DNA of 64,000 bases from Hirudo medicinalis (taxonomy: Eukaryota; Annelida; Clitellata; Hirudinida; Hirudinidae), in the NCBI GenBank assembly GCA_011800805.1, contig MPNW01000119.1, positions 252,583-316,582 on the forward strand. Reading direction: 5' to 3'. Position 1 is the stretch's first letter, and each line of letters opens with the position of its first letter. The position numbers and the translations under genes were made by a program. Under the pieces are notes generated by a model. That model saw only the letters and a list, made by a program, of their open reading frames with translations, did not search any database and had not been told where the DNA came from. Below, one piece after another: positions 13,901 through 25,350 of this stretch.

Positions 13901-16272
13901 TAAGGAAAGTCGTTGCTATGGGTGGCAGTGCTTGGATTTGTGGTTTTCTACCTGTATGGACTCATCAGTTTTGCTCTGCTAAGGAGCTCTTTTGATCCCG
14001 ATAACGATCTCTATTGCGCCACTCTTTGGCAGTGTACCGTCACCGTCATCAGATATGGACTTGTTGGACAGATATTTGATGTAAGAAATATTTTAACACT
14101 TCATTGCATTGTTTATCATTCTATACTAATGTCATTGTGATTAAATTCATTCTCATTATATGTACCTTATTTTCAGTACAAATTATTTAAAGTCAATTTA
14201 TTGCTCACATCACGAACTTTCTTTTCCACAGAAACTGAACAACCATCCTGCTGAAAACACGTTCTCAAAGTTTGGGATACTCGTCGTTTTCCATCTCTCG
14301 TTCTTCATTTTCATCACCACCATCGGACTCAACATCATTTTCGGCATCATCGTCGACACCTTCTCCGAGCTCAGGGATCTCAAGGTGATGCTCGTGTGAA
14401 TGAAACGATGGATCGAGAAGTTTGATTTTAATTACGTCGTTTTCAGTGGACGGCCGAAAGGGACATGAGAGACACTTGTTTTATTTGCAGCAGAGGAAGT
14501 TACGACTTCGAGCATCACGGCATGGTTGGCTTTCTGTTAGCTCTGATGTCGGTCGAGTGTTAGATTTTAGTCGCCTCGTAACGATTGCAACTCGTCGAAT
14601 GGTCGTTAATTAGTTTCGTTAAAGTTTAACTCGGCTGCACGGACGAGTCATTTTCACTTCTTGTGCATCGAGCTCGCTAAAGAATTGAGATTTACGTTGT
14701 GTGCATTTTGAATGCTCGACACTTTTCAAGGGTTTCGACCATCACATTAATTACGAGCACGACATCTGGGCTTACATATTCTTCTTCATCCACCTCCACG
14801 ACACCAAGCAATGTGATTACACCTCCCTTGAACTCTACATATTCAGACTGGTGATCTTTTTGATACATTTACGATTTATTTATAAAATATCAATTTATCT
14901 CTAAATCACAGATTATTATTACGAGCATTTTTAGGCAGCATTTTTTTTATGAATGACTTAAACCACAATATTTGATTGCCAGCTCACCCAGGAGAAGTTT
15001 GACTTCTTCCCACTGAACAGAGCTCTCTCGCTCAGCGTCATGGACGAGGGTTCGACTGACTCGAAGATCGACGATCTTCTGCATTACGTCATCTCCATGG
15101 TGGACAGACAGAGAGAAGAGGCAAGATTTAACAATGCTACCAAATTTTAATGTAATAAATATTCTTGACTTGAAAAATGCCTTTGACTGCATAACGTGAG
15201 GTTGTGTTGTTTCACAACTGTTTGATAGGAACTGCTTATGAGGTGAGGATGAATATCTCACTTATTGCGAGTGGGATGAGTTCAAGGCATTACTTCGAAT
15301 TTGGTTTTAATGCCTTAAATTGCCTTCTTATTTGGTTGTAATGATTGTAATAATTAAAATCGAATATTATATAGGATCAGAAGTCTTTGAACTACGTGGT
15401 GCTTCAATGCTTTATTAAGAGTGAAATAAGATGAATAACTTAAATATTTTGATCAACAGGATGCTAAAACAAAGAGAGAGGAAGAGAGGCAGAAGCAACT
15501 GAGATGGAGAGAAGAGAACAGAAGTGCCCTTCTCCAGATTGGGAGGAGTCAAAGTGACCCTGGAGATGAGGATCAGGGATCTTCTGGTGACAAGCAGCAA
15601 TCAAGAAAACTCAAACGCACTAAGATGCACCATTCGCATGATTTCACCCTGTTTCAAGATAAATCGAGGGACAGTGCTGACAAATTTCAGGATGATTTTG
15701 ATGAAGCGCCTGCCAGGGAAGATTCCCAATTTGGATCTCCTTATGGGTATTTAAAGTCCTGTTGAGTCTGATTTATAAATTTGTTTGCTTTCCATGTCTT
15801 GCAAAATTGATTGAGAAATTGGTCTTTAGTTTGATCCATTTACTGCAGATCAGACATCAAATCTCCGCAAGACAAATGGCAAGTTGAACCTCCGGATTAC
15901 GATGGCGAAGGAAACTATCCTGCGGTGACCACTCTGGACTCAAGATCTTCCTCCATAATTGCCCCAGTTGACTTTCAAGAAGACTATGATGGCAGAGAAC
16001 TACTTCACTTTAAACTGGAAAAGGCTGCTTCAAGAAGGTCTGATGTCAGCAGTCGTCATAGCGATCTTGACAGGATGTCTTCAATTGAAGAAGACCAAGG
16101 TCCCTTACTCCAGTCACCCAGGGGGAGCAGTAGAAGTGGCAGCATTCACAGGGCCACTCCAACTATTGATAATAATGGAGAGACTCTGTTGGCAGATCCA
16201 TTTCAAGTTAGGCGCGTCAGTAGCGGGAGGCTTTCTGACCAACTCTCACATTTTTCATCAACAGATGTCTAA
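45..16272 (+). CDS. ITPR: IP3-receptor-family Ca2+ release channel, divergent, 5' partial
   Basis: Intracellular ligand-gated Ca2+ release channel family of the endoplasmic reticulum. About 45-50 exons are readable; the gene enters from the left edge, so the IP3-binding core is not in the window. Visible are the central RIH-type helical regions (for example 912-1005, 1585-1726, 3860-4023), the stretch around ACAEGENRFIESMC (4741 to about 5390), a charged Lys/Ser-rich linker (8758-9024), the pre-membrane helices (11933-12115), and membrane segments at about 12585-14382. S6 reads GLNIIFGIIVDTFSELRD, close to the family S6. It is followed by the conserved zinc site: CFIC at about 14472 and HHINYEH at about 14740. 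Odd features: the selectivity filter at 14057-14071 is GLVGQ, the luminal loop before it is short, the C-terminal tail (15461-16272) is Ser/Arg-rich, and introns after 4306, 12115 and 15120 start with GC. IP3R rather than RyR by overall resemblance and absence of RyR repeats; it may be the invertebrate IP3R-B type. Confidence 0.88.
5461..5655 (-). repeat. SINE-like repeat, copy A
   Basis: Read on the minus strand, this intronic block contains GTAATGTGTCGTGTTCG, the same 17 bases as the copy at 19.3 kb. It then has GAAATCC, and near its end AAGGCACTCAAAA. GTGTTCGAAATCC resembles a tRNA B box. It lies in an intron of the IP3R-like gene. Confidence 0.6.
9862..9922. repeat. (TA)n-rich microsatellite
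   Basis: Alternating TA/TATG run in an intron of the IP3R-like gene. Confidence 0.85.
10930..11016. repeat. (TTA)n(TCA)n microsatellite
   Basis: A TTA-type run turning into TCA-type repeats, directly ahead of the exon at 11026 of the IP3R-like gene. It ends close to the acceptor site. Confidence 0.9.
11791..11930. repeat. Minisatellite, unit near TTAATTGATTACCAG
   Basis: About nine imperfect copies of a 14-16-nt unit, in the intron just ahead of the IP3R-like exon that begins near 11940. Confidence 0.85.
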
Positions 16273-16392
16273 CATTTACTCATTTCTAAATCGACTCTTG
16301 ATTTGCTCGTTAATGCACTTTTCAATTGTGTTTTTGATGTTCTGTGTCTTGATAGATTTTTCGATGTTTTGGCACAATTATACATTTGCTAT

Positions 16393-16398
16393 AATAAA
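16393..16398 (+). terminator. Polyadenylation signal of the IP3R-like gene
   Basis: AATAAA lies about 120 nt after the stop codon at 16272, a usual distance for a 3' end. Nothing else gene-like is seen between 16273 and 16860. Confidence 0.5.
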
Positions 16399-16872
16399 AC
16401 CATCTGCTAGCAATTAAGATTACAAGATTTTCACAAAGGAACATCCCTTGATTGTAAACCCGAAGTTGTGCGAGGCGGATGATAAACTCCAACCATGAAT
16501 AGGCTTTTTGGCGGCAGCCGGTTTTGTGATATTCACCTTACTAACGACAAATTTCGCAATAAATTGTATCATCGTGTTTAGGAATTTGCCATCGATTTTA
16601 ATTACATGATTGGTGGAATAAGTTGGCATTTCGTCAGTTTTTGTACAACTTATTTCTCATCATAGTTCACCAATTTCTCGAATTCTGATTATTACAGCGT
16701 TCATAAAGAAATGCGAAATAAATCACATCACGGTCTTCAGAGCTTTAAGCAAGGTCGTCATTTCAGCTTTTTCCGAGGGAGCGGACCCTCGCTCAACCTG
16801 ATGAGATTAACTTTTTTTATGACATCTCACCATAAGTCGGAGGAGAAGCAGCAGGAGTCAGGGGACCCCCAA

Positions 16873-16960
16873 TGACGTCCCTTAATTATGGTTTCGATGG
16901 ACATCGCGACAATCCACTTAACCTCGATCTCAATTGATGTTCATTCCTTTGCTATAAAAG
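16873..16960 (+). promoter_or_regulatory. Candidate core promoter of the bZIP gene (CRE-like site plus TATA box)
   Basis: TGACGTCC at 16873-16880 matches a cAMP-response element except at the last base. GCTATAAAAG at 16951-16960 is a good TATA box. A possible 5' untranslated exon ends at AAAGAG|gtcagt near 17135, and an acceptor just before GTTAGCG near 17215 would join it to the first coding exon. A CRE ahead of a gene for a CRE-binding type bZIP would allow self-regulation, but that is inference. Confidence 0.45.
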
Positions 16961-17236
16961 CCATCGGTTATAAATTAAGACTTTCAAAAGGATTAATTTT
17001 CGGACCGGCTCGCATGCATGTAGCGTTAGAGCTTTGCGTAAGAGTTTTAGCTGAGTTTCAGCTGCGCCTCAGCTGCTTGTCAGTTAGATTGTGTCGATAG
17101 TGAAAGCTGCAAAAGGTTTTGGAATAACCCAAAGAGGTCAGTAATTTTCCGTAGTTTAGGAGAGAAGTTGAGATCTTGGTTTAACAATTATTTAACTTGG
17201 TTCAATCGAACAGGTTAGCGTTGAAGATTTTATGTA

Positions 17237-17806
17237 ATGAAATTAAAGATAAAGCCGATAAGAGATATGAGTTTTCACGAAATGGTTAGTACTTACGTGA
17301 CATCGAAAAGCCTCGAAAATACAATGGATTGATGAGGGTTTGTTATATCGTAGATTCTAACATCAGCTGGCGAAGAATGGTAAATGTACTTCAAATTTAT
17401 ACCAGAAAACAGACTAAAATGACAAATTATTTCAAAGGCGTTTAGAGGACGAACTTCATGAAAGAGAAATATCGCTTGAGATTAACAGGTAATCTGCTTG
17501 AAACAAACAAGCTATTTATTTAATTTTATAATGATTTGCACTTATAAGGAACGCAGCTTCTAGGAGTAGAGACAAGAAGAAAAGGTTCGTGGAAAAAATG
17601 AAATCAAAAGCCAAGGATTTGATTGAGAATAACGAAAAGATACGAGTAAGTTACTGTTGCCATTTTGAGTTAAAATCAGTATTCAATGAATCAACATTTT
17701 TCAGGCAGAATTGCAACAAGTGCAAAGTGAAATCTTACAGCAAAAGAAAATCTTATATCAGCATCGCATTTGTTGCCATGTGGAAACCAGCCATTCGAAA
17801 TTTTGA
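17237..17806 (+). CDS. Small ATF2/ATF7-like bZIP transcription factor (107 aa)
   Basis: Nuclear DNA-binding dimer of the bZIP class. Five exons: 17237-17284, 17354-17379, 17438-17488, 17549-17645 and 17705-17806. All have good splice sites and matching phases, 324 nt in total. The basic region reads NRNAASRSRDKKK (CREB/ATF pattern N-R-x-A-A-x-x-S/C-R). It is followed by a zipper with heptad positions M, L, I, V and the ending YQHRICC. From the basic-region Asn to the His and Cys after the zipper the length equals that of human ATF2 as I remember it, and KAKDL corresponds to KAEDL. The protein is nearly all bZIP: only about 30 residues precede the basic region, and there is no N-terminal zinc finger or transactivation domain as in ATF2. 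That size recalls JDP2/ATF3-type short factors. The start is the first ATG in the open frame; an in-frame upstream exon could be missed. Confidence 0.8.
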
Positions 17807-18613
17807 TCATAATTTTATTCCAAGCATGATTCATTTCAGGCAATCCAAAGGTGTACTTTTCCAAGTCTTTGTTACTAATGCTTTTAATAATGCACTGCCT
17901 CAAGCATCTTTATGATAGATGATTATTAAAATAACCAAATGCTATGCTTTTGAGCAAGTCTATCTAAGCAACTTTAAATTAATCACTTCAGTTGAAAATT
18001 TGATGATCACAGTCATCCCACTGAACCAACTATCTGGATTTTAGAGCCAAATATTTTGCAATTTCTTTTCACTCTTCCTTATATATAATCTTCTCCATAA
18101 TTTTTATTCATAAAAATAATTTTGAGGTGTTTAGAGTTTAACAATCAAATGTGCAAGCCATCTCAGTCATTCTCAGATGATGAGCAAAGAGATAAAAATT
18201 TTGCCAGTTTAAAAAGTTCACTATACTGGAAAACCTGTAATCTAGAACCAGACAATATTTAATATTTGAGTGAGAAATATTAATGCATTTAAATTTGTCG
18301 GAAGTTTCTAAACAATCAACATTTTCTATGAAATCCTGTGGATGCAACATTCTCCTGTCCAATGCTTCTGGATAAGACATGGGAATGAGGGATTACAATT
18401 ACATATTTAGAGCATCAATACAAAATCACTTTTAGTGCAGTCACAAATTTTTAATTTCTTCCACCAAGACCTATTTATCACATTTCGAACTTATTGTCAC
18501 ACTAAACCAACCTTGGTGCCTACCAAAAAATTAGCAAATAGATTTGTATGTCATGCAAAAAACTATTGATTTTTCACCAAAATAATAAAATTAGGCAAAA
18601 ATAGAAATCCCAT
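17807..18613. other. Spacer between the bZIP and RING genes
   Basis: AT-rich sequence between two convergent genes; it should hold both 3' untranslated regions. I see no coding exon or repeat family here. Confidence 0.4.
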
Positions 18614-21600
18614 TTAGCGTTGAGGATTTAGTTGATCCTTGATTACAGCACGACATATCGGACAAACTGCCTTGCTCTGTCAAAACGGTTTGAAATTCAG
18701 TTACAAAAATTGACAAATAAACTTTCAGCTGTGAATGGAACTCCATGTAATAATAAAACTCACTTTAAAAATAAATGAAGAAAAGAGAAGTCAGAAGAAA
18801 GAACAACAAGAAATTACTTTGATCCATTCATCAATGCAGTCTTTGTGGAACCTGTGAAGGCAGGGCAGTGTCCGCAATGTTTCCTTTTCAACATATTCAG
18901 AGAAGCAGATCGGACAACTACTTTCCAGGCAGCTTGTAGGTCCTTGAGAATGAACCTGTGCATTTTTCCTAAATGTCAATGTCGGAAGGGCATCAATTTC
19001 ACTAGAACTAAGACCCTGTGGACGAGAGCCACCTGTGGCTTCCTCCAGTTCTAACAACTCCTGCTTGAAAAAATCATGTATTAAATTGCATTTGTATAAT
19101 TTGAACAATTATAATCAAAGCCACACCTCATAATTAAGACTGTCATCTCCAAAACTGAAAAAGGATGAAAGCATAAGCCTAGAAAGATTGGAACCCAATC
19201 CTAGAAAGCAAAAACTAATTTAATTCATGTCATATTGCATGTCGGCGTGCAGGTCGGCCGAATGGGTTGCGTTCCTGCATGCGGTCGTAGCAACAGTCGT
19301 AATGTGTCGTGTTCGCAACCCTCGGGTAGGGGCGCTATATAAAAGGTAGATCGATTAAAAAGTGCCTTCACATCCCATTCGGATACAAAAGGCACTCAAA
19401 ATATCGGCTAAATACACGATACACATATAAATATACAAAACATACACAAATTATTCCACAACAAGTTGAATTGGAGATTTGAACACAATTTGATAACACA
19501 AGTTGATAATTATACTTAAGTCAAATATCTGTCAAAGTCACATGTGTGTATTAAAGCATTAATGTGCAAAACAGTGTATGAATTAACAGTCTCCACAGGC
19601 AATGCATCCCAAGGTCTGACAATTCTATTACAAAAATAAAATTTGTCTGTCTAGAATTTACTACATCGAAGCTTAAAGTTGTGCCCTCTTGTGCTCGGAT
19701 AGTCCTGGGAAAGTAGGGACTATTTCAAAGAAGAGTTTGTAAGTCCATTTAATATTTACTAGCAGAGACTTAAATCAGCCAAGTGTTTTTCCAAGGTTTG
19801 AGGATTGAGAAGCTTTAGTCTTCCGATATGTGGACGTGCTGCCAAGGATGGAATTGATTTTGTGAATCATTCTTGGATGCTTTCAATTTGACTGATTAGA
19901 TATTTGTGGTGTGGATTCCAGGTTGGTGATGAATATTTGAGAATTGGCCTGATGTATGTGCAGAATGCAAGCTTTAAAATACCCTCGTCTTTAGAAGAAA
20001 AAGATGTTGTTGCAGCTTTACTTTGTTTAACAATTTAAAGCTATATTTCCATAAGTTAAAATACTTTCAATAATCCGTCACACAAATGGAAGCAACTTTC
20101 TTAAGCTATTGATTTAATTGTTAGTAAATTTAATTAAAAAATATCTAATTACACAACAATATAATACTTACATAGTATTTTGAAAACACATTTTCAAATA
20201 ACTTTCAAATCTGCTTAACCATGGAAGCATTTTGAAATTTGAAGCTTGATAAATAAATTGTTAAAAGCCAGATTTCTAAATAAAATGACATCAGAAAGTT
20301 AAAAGAATAACCAAAAGATAAATCGGGCCGTCCGGGGTCGGCCGTTCCCGTGCCATGTCCTCTGCGGTCATCAAGTGTCGAGAGAAGATTGTTCATTCCA
20401 ACGTAAGATCCTTCACTCTGGAATTAACGTGAAAAAAATATTTTCAGCTGAAATAAATTATCAACATCAAAATAAAGGAATGTAAGTTAACTTAACCTGT
20501 GATGTTTTGTGATGATTAATCAAAAAGATAAGATTGAAACAAACATTGTAAATATCAGTAAATATCATAACAGGCTTGGAGAATAATTATATAAAGTAAG
20601 TGTTAAACAATAACAAATAATGAAAGCACACATGAACGATGAAATCAAGCATAACAACCTCCAAGCATAATGCTACACAGATACTGCTAGTAATTTAAAT
20701 TTGACAAAAGAAACTTAAGAATATAACCTCATTGTAGAATATAAACAAACCATTAATAAACAACATAAAAATAAATAATTCAGAGTACAAGCATGCATTT
20801 TAGCCCAAATACCAGAGGTCCTTCCATCAGAGAAGTAATAAAAAGTAACACAGCTTCAACATAAATAACTCCTTAGGTTGGCAGCTAGAATACTACTTTT
20901 ATTATGAACAAAGCAATGGCACGAGGATGGCTAAACTGTTATTTCCTCACAAAAAACAAATTGAGCAATAAATAAAACAAAAAACATCTAGAAGATAAAT
21001 ATATTTGAGACTGAATTGGTGTGTTTTGCACAATTATTTTGCAGTGCTACCTTAGTCGTCACTCGTCAAATCAGGGAGCCATTTTATCAATTGAGGATAC
21101 ATAATGATTGTAATTGGCTCAATTTGTATGTGAACCAGTTTGTATGTATATTTGAATGAGGCCAGAGAATCCAGTCAACAAGAGCATTAATGTCATGCAA
21201 ATGAGATCATGTACTTTAATTAAACCAGTAATTAAACCATAAAGTAACTAATATCAATGTATTAATTAATTGTTGTTATCACATGAAGTTCATTCATCAA
21301 CTTTGAGAGAAGAACTTAGAAGCAACCAAAGGCTCTGCACTAAATAATAACTATTTTAATCTTTTACATTCATGTATTTATATTTTATATTTAAAAGAAA
21401 ATGCTCTTCACTTGTCTCCTCCTTATCCAGGAAGGAATGAAATATCTCCTTTGAAAACGTTGATCATGTGGATTCTGAATTTGATAGCAACTTATTTATT
21501 AACTAATCAAATTAAAGTATCTTTGAAAACTATTTAGAAGGAAAGTAACCAAGATTTTCTTAGGAAATAGCAGATTACAGAACAAAAGTAATGAAATATT

Positions 21601-22442
21601 ATTAAAACTATTAATGATTAATTAAAGTAAGAAATTAAATTTTAATACCGCTCGTCCATGATCATGCCTGGAATGTGCCCTTTGATCTTCATCATTCTGA
21701 GGAACATATAATACCAGTTGGCAATTCCATGAATTTAAGCATCTAAGGAACAAATATCACTAACTTGCAATTGCTGGGCCAACAAGTAATCAGACTGTAA
21801 TGCAACAATAAAATTCATTGTAAATAAATAAATTAATTATTTAAATAACCTCGGATCAACATAAAAAAAGACTGAACCAAGCATACAAATTAATGCTGAA
21901 ATGTTCAATTGGAATTGCAAATGAAATTAAGAGTCACATTCCAAGAAGTGTGCAACAATAAAGTAATAACCATCTGTAAAAATACAGCAGTTAGAACTAG
22001 CTGGACTTAAGTGGCTTGTAGTAAAATACTTTACAGAATGTTTATAAATCAACATAGTCGCTAATATTGATAACAATCAATGACCAATGTACTAGAACGG
22101 CCAAGTGAGGTCGTTGAAATCAAGAAAATGATAAGTTTTCTCTCCAAATAGATGCTATTTCAAAATAATCACTGTAGATAACGATTTAACGATATGAAAT
22201 TAGTTACAACCTGTCTAGCCCTTTGATGGAATGAAGGTGGATTTATCCGCTCACAATCGCCGTTGTATTCATTCTAAACGTTAAAAATTATTCACTTTGC
22301 ATCACCATCAAGACATATTTGAAACAAGCAATGGAACTGTTATAACTTGTAATTGTTGTGCCAGAATGAAATCGGTCGCTTCTACTTCTTCATTTTCTTG
22401 GAGTCGACGAGCCAATTCTAAATCCGATTCCGTATTATTCAT
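18614..22442 (-). CDS. RING-H2 E3 ubiquitin ligase (240 aa)
   Basis: Transfers ubiquitin from an E2 enzyme to substrates. Eight exons, all phase-consistent (723 nt): 22442-22347, 22273-22211, 21794-21765, 21696-21649, 20417-20312, 19200-19127, 19060-18818 and 18676-18614. The C-terminal RING-H2 starts CPICFSEYVEKETLRTLPC, continues with the His pair in HRFH and CIDEWIK, and closes with CPICRAVI in the last exon. LSSSEIDALPT just before the RING is typical of the RNF6/RLIM/RNF38-like group. The N-terminal half holds three short repeats: LARRLQ (exon 1), LAQQLQ (end of exon 1) and LAQQLQ (30-nt exon 3). These look like ubiquitin-interacting or short helical motifs. No membrane segment is seen, so it is probably cytosolic or nuclear. 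The substrate cannot be told. Confidence 0.85.
19240..19400 (+). repeat. SINE-like repeat, copy B
   Basis: Shares GGGTTGCG-TCCTGCA, GTAATGTGTCGTGTTCG, TAGGGGC and a terminal AAAAGGCACTCAAAA with copy A (reversed) at 5.5 kb. GTGTTCGCAACCC is B-box-like. It lies in an intron of the RING gene. Confidence 0.65.
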
Positions 22443-23470
22443 ATCAACTTATCTTTAACTAATTTAAGCTTTAGTTCCACTATGAAACAAAACGAAAGAG
22501 TGAGGCGGACAAAAGTGGTTATCCCTACTAATGATCAAAAAGTTAATACATAAGCACATATGACTAGTCTAGGGTTATAATTAAGAACTGTTTAATTATA
22601 AAAATAAATTTATCATCTAAAATTAGTGTCGAATTCAGCATATCAATTTAAAAAAAAACAACAAAATTGTCGCTCTTATTTTTTATTTACTATAATAAAA
22701 TTAATTCAATTAAATTCAAATATCTTAATTTATGAGGTCAGAACAATGTCTGGATTTACAATCAGACCCTTGTCCACAATGAAGCTGGTGACATTTAGCG
22801 AATAAGCCCTTTGATAACGCCTTTATTAAAATATGCTTAAAATAATTAAATAAGAAAATAAAAATTAAAATTAAGAGTGGACATTTCTATGGCCCTTTTA
22901 ACCACTAAATAATTAAGTTGTACTTCAGTTAGGATTCACTTCGTTTTACTAGAATAACACACAGAACTGCCATTTCCCAGACACAATATCCGCACAAAAC
23001 TAAAGATATTCAGACATTTACATTTATGCTTATATTGCTTAATAAGATAAATTAATGAAGTCCACTAAGTTGCACTTGTGATCAAGACAATCGAGGAAAA
23101 GAAAATTGATCATTAGCTCAATGAATACTAATTTGCCTAGCATCTTTAAATGCTGCATTCCACACTAAATATCTAAAATACTTTCTCCCTACAGAATTAA
23201 CATTCACTCATACATTTGCAACATTGCCCAGAAATACTTAGAAGCTTTTTTCAATTTTATTTTTAAAAAAAAGTTTCCAAAAGTACACAAAGTTTACAGG
23301 TAAGAAATAAGGCGAAGTGGAGTCTTGGTCCATAACAACATATAAACAAAATGAACTGAACCAATCAGTTCACATTCACTGGCCAACAATTTCAACAGTG
23401 CAGCATGACTAAATTACATCAACAATACTTGCATTTAAATGTTTCAATAAAAATATGCTTTGACGAGAAA
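22443..23470. other. Spacer between the RING and TMEM104 genes
   Basis: AT-rich intergenic sequence without a convincing exon. It should contain the RING gene promoter and the TMEM104 3' untranslated region, both on the minus strand. Confidence 0.4.
23257..23262 (-). terminator. Possible polyadenylation signal of TMEM104
   Basis: AATAAA on the minus strand about 210 nt beyond the TMEM104 stop codon. Confidence 0.35.
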
Positions 23471-25316
23471 TCAAGTTGACAGAAAAATTATGTTGTTTAT
23501 GGTCACAACGACAAAACAAATTATGGACCAGGCAAAGACAATACCTGCCCAAGCTTTATGCTTGAATGGAGATTCATATGGAGAACTTTCATCCAAATGC
23601 AAATTGCTCAACTTAGCTCGGGCCAGAAGGACCAAGGAGGCTGGCACAATGTATTGGATGAAAGCTCCTGCATATGATCCAGTGAGACCAACCAAAAACT
23701 GAATGTCACTGGTGCACAAAGCGATGATGGCTGGAATTATGAGGACAACAGTAGGAAACAACAATTTCTCAATCAGTTTTTGTTTCAAGCTTAGCCTAAT
23801 GCCTTTCTTGTTGAGGTTAAACATATGGAGTAGGTTGTTGCGGAGCGTGATGCCGATGATGGGAAAGCTAGTGCTGATTGTAAAAACTGGAAAAAGAGCA
23901 AGGAAGTACTGGAGGATGGGGTAGGTGATGATGATGTCCGATTCAGTTGCAAAAGGACATTTTTGAGGTTGAAAGTTGAGCGTGTAGAGATCGAAAATAT
24001 GAGAGAAACAAAAAATTCCAGTAAAGGAGAGGACACAGTAAAACATGAAGATCACAAGGTAATTTGAAGCAAAAAGTTTGTGTATGGAGTTCTTCTTACT
24101 AATAGGAGTGACCATCTGAGGCAACGAGTGATGACACATGAATGAGTAGACACAGATGCCAAACAAGTTGGGGATGTTCATAGGACTTGCTGGAGGTGGA
24201 TTTCCATTTCCCTCCTTCTTTGCGAGTCTCTCAATTGAAAGCACCAGCATGGAGAAGAAGGCTGACAAAAGAATATCATCATCATGAAAATTGGATAGTA
24301 ATAAATACTAAAAACAGGACAAATAATTAATTATCTAATATCATTTTCAACTATTTATAGCAATAAATAAGTAAATAATAATAAATAGTATCAAATCAAA
24401 AACCAGCTTGCCTATCCATCGCAGAAGCGAAGTAAATATCTGAAGATGTCTCGTCTTTTGCAAGTTGAAGTAGACAAAAGGTCCGAGAAGTAAAATGAAG
24501 CAAGTCTAAGTGCGGTCAAAGTTGAAGCTTGATGATCGGAAGATTAAAGAATGCAGTCCTAGCGACTCACCACGTAGAGCCTGTACGCATCGTCCCTGGT
24601 GAGGGGAATGTCCTTCCAACATGGATCCTGTGGAAGAAGGGGAGGACACAAGTTGCTCTCATTTGAAGATATATTGCTCACCGAGATATTTGGGAAATAG
24701 GTGCTAGAAGAAATTAATATTATTCAAAGGAGTTTATAATAATAATAATAATAATAGTTAATTTATAATGCGCCATTTGCATAGCGTCAGAGGCGTTTAT
24801 CATTTGAGCGAGTGGAATTCAAGTTCGATCGATAAAACAAATTAATGAATATTTGATTCATTACTTCAGAATCTGACTCAACAACACATTTGTATTTAGT
24901 GAAGTGATATTGATATAAACAATAATAATTAAAGCAATTATTCACTTAATGCTATTTAATAATCACTTATATTTGCAAAATTCAATATTTTTATGATAAA
25001 CAAACACAGCTGACACCACACTCATAAGACCATAAGATGATGATTAATAAATAATATTGGTGCTATTAAAAATAAAAATTATCGAATTATGATTATTAAT
25101 TAGGTAGGCCAAAATCAACTGGAAGTTCAATAAGAATAAGTGAACAATAATTACCAGGTAACATCTCTCAAGGTAACAGGGACTGCAACTGTGTATATTG
25201 CAAGATCTCCAAATAAGTAAATTGCAATGCAAATATAAAAAAGGTGGTATCCAACTGAAAATGAACAAATTACTGACTTGGTTTTCTCAAAAATCAAATC
25301 ATATTTTTTTGAACGT

Positions 25317-25350
<34 letters not shown>

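Noticed and set aside
45..16272. Ryanodine receptor
   Set aside because: No SPRY or RYR repeats appear, and the ACAEG segment and the region before the pore are closer to IP3 receptors; the missing 5' part leaves a small doubt.
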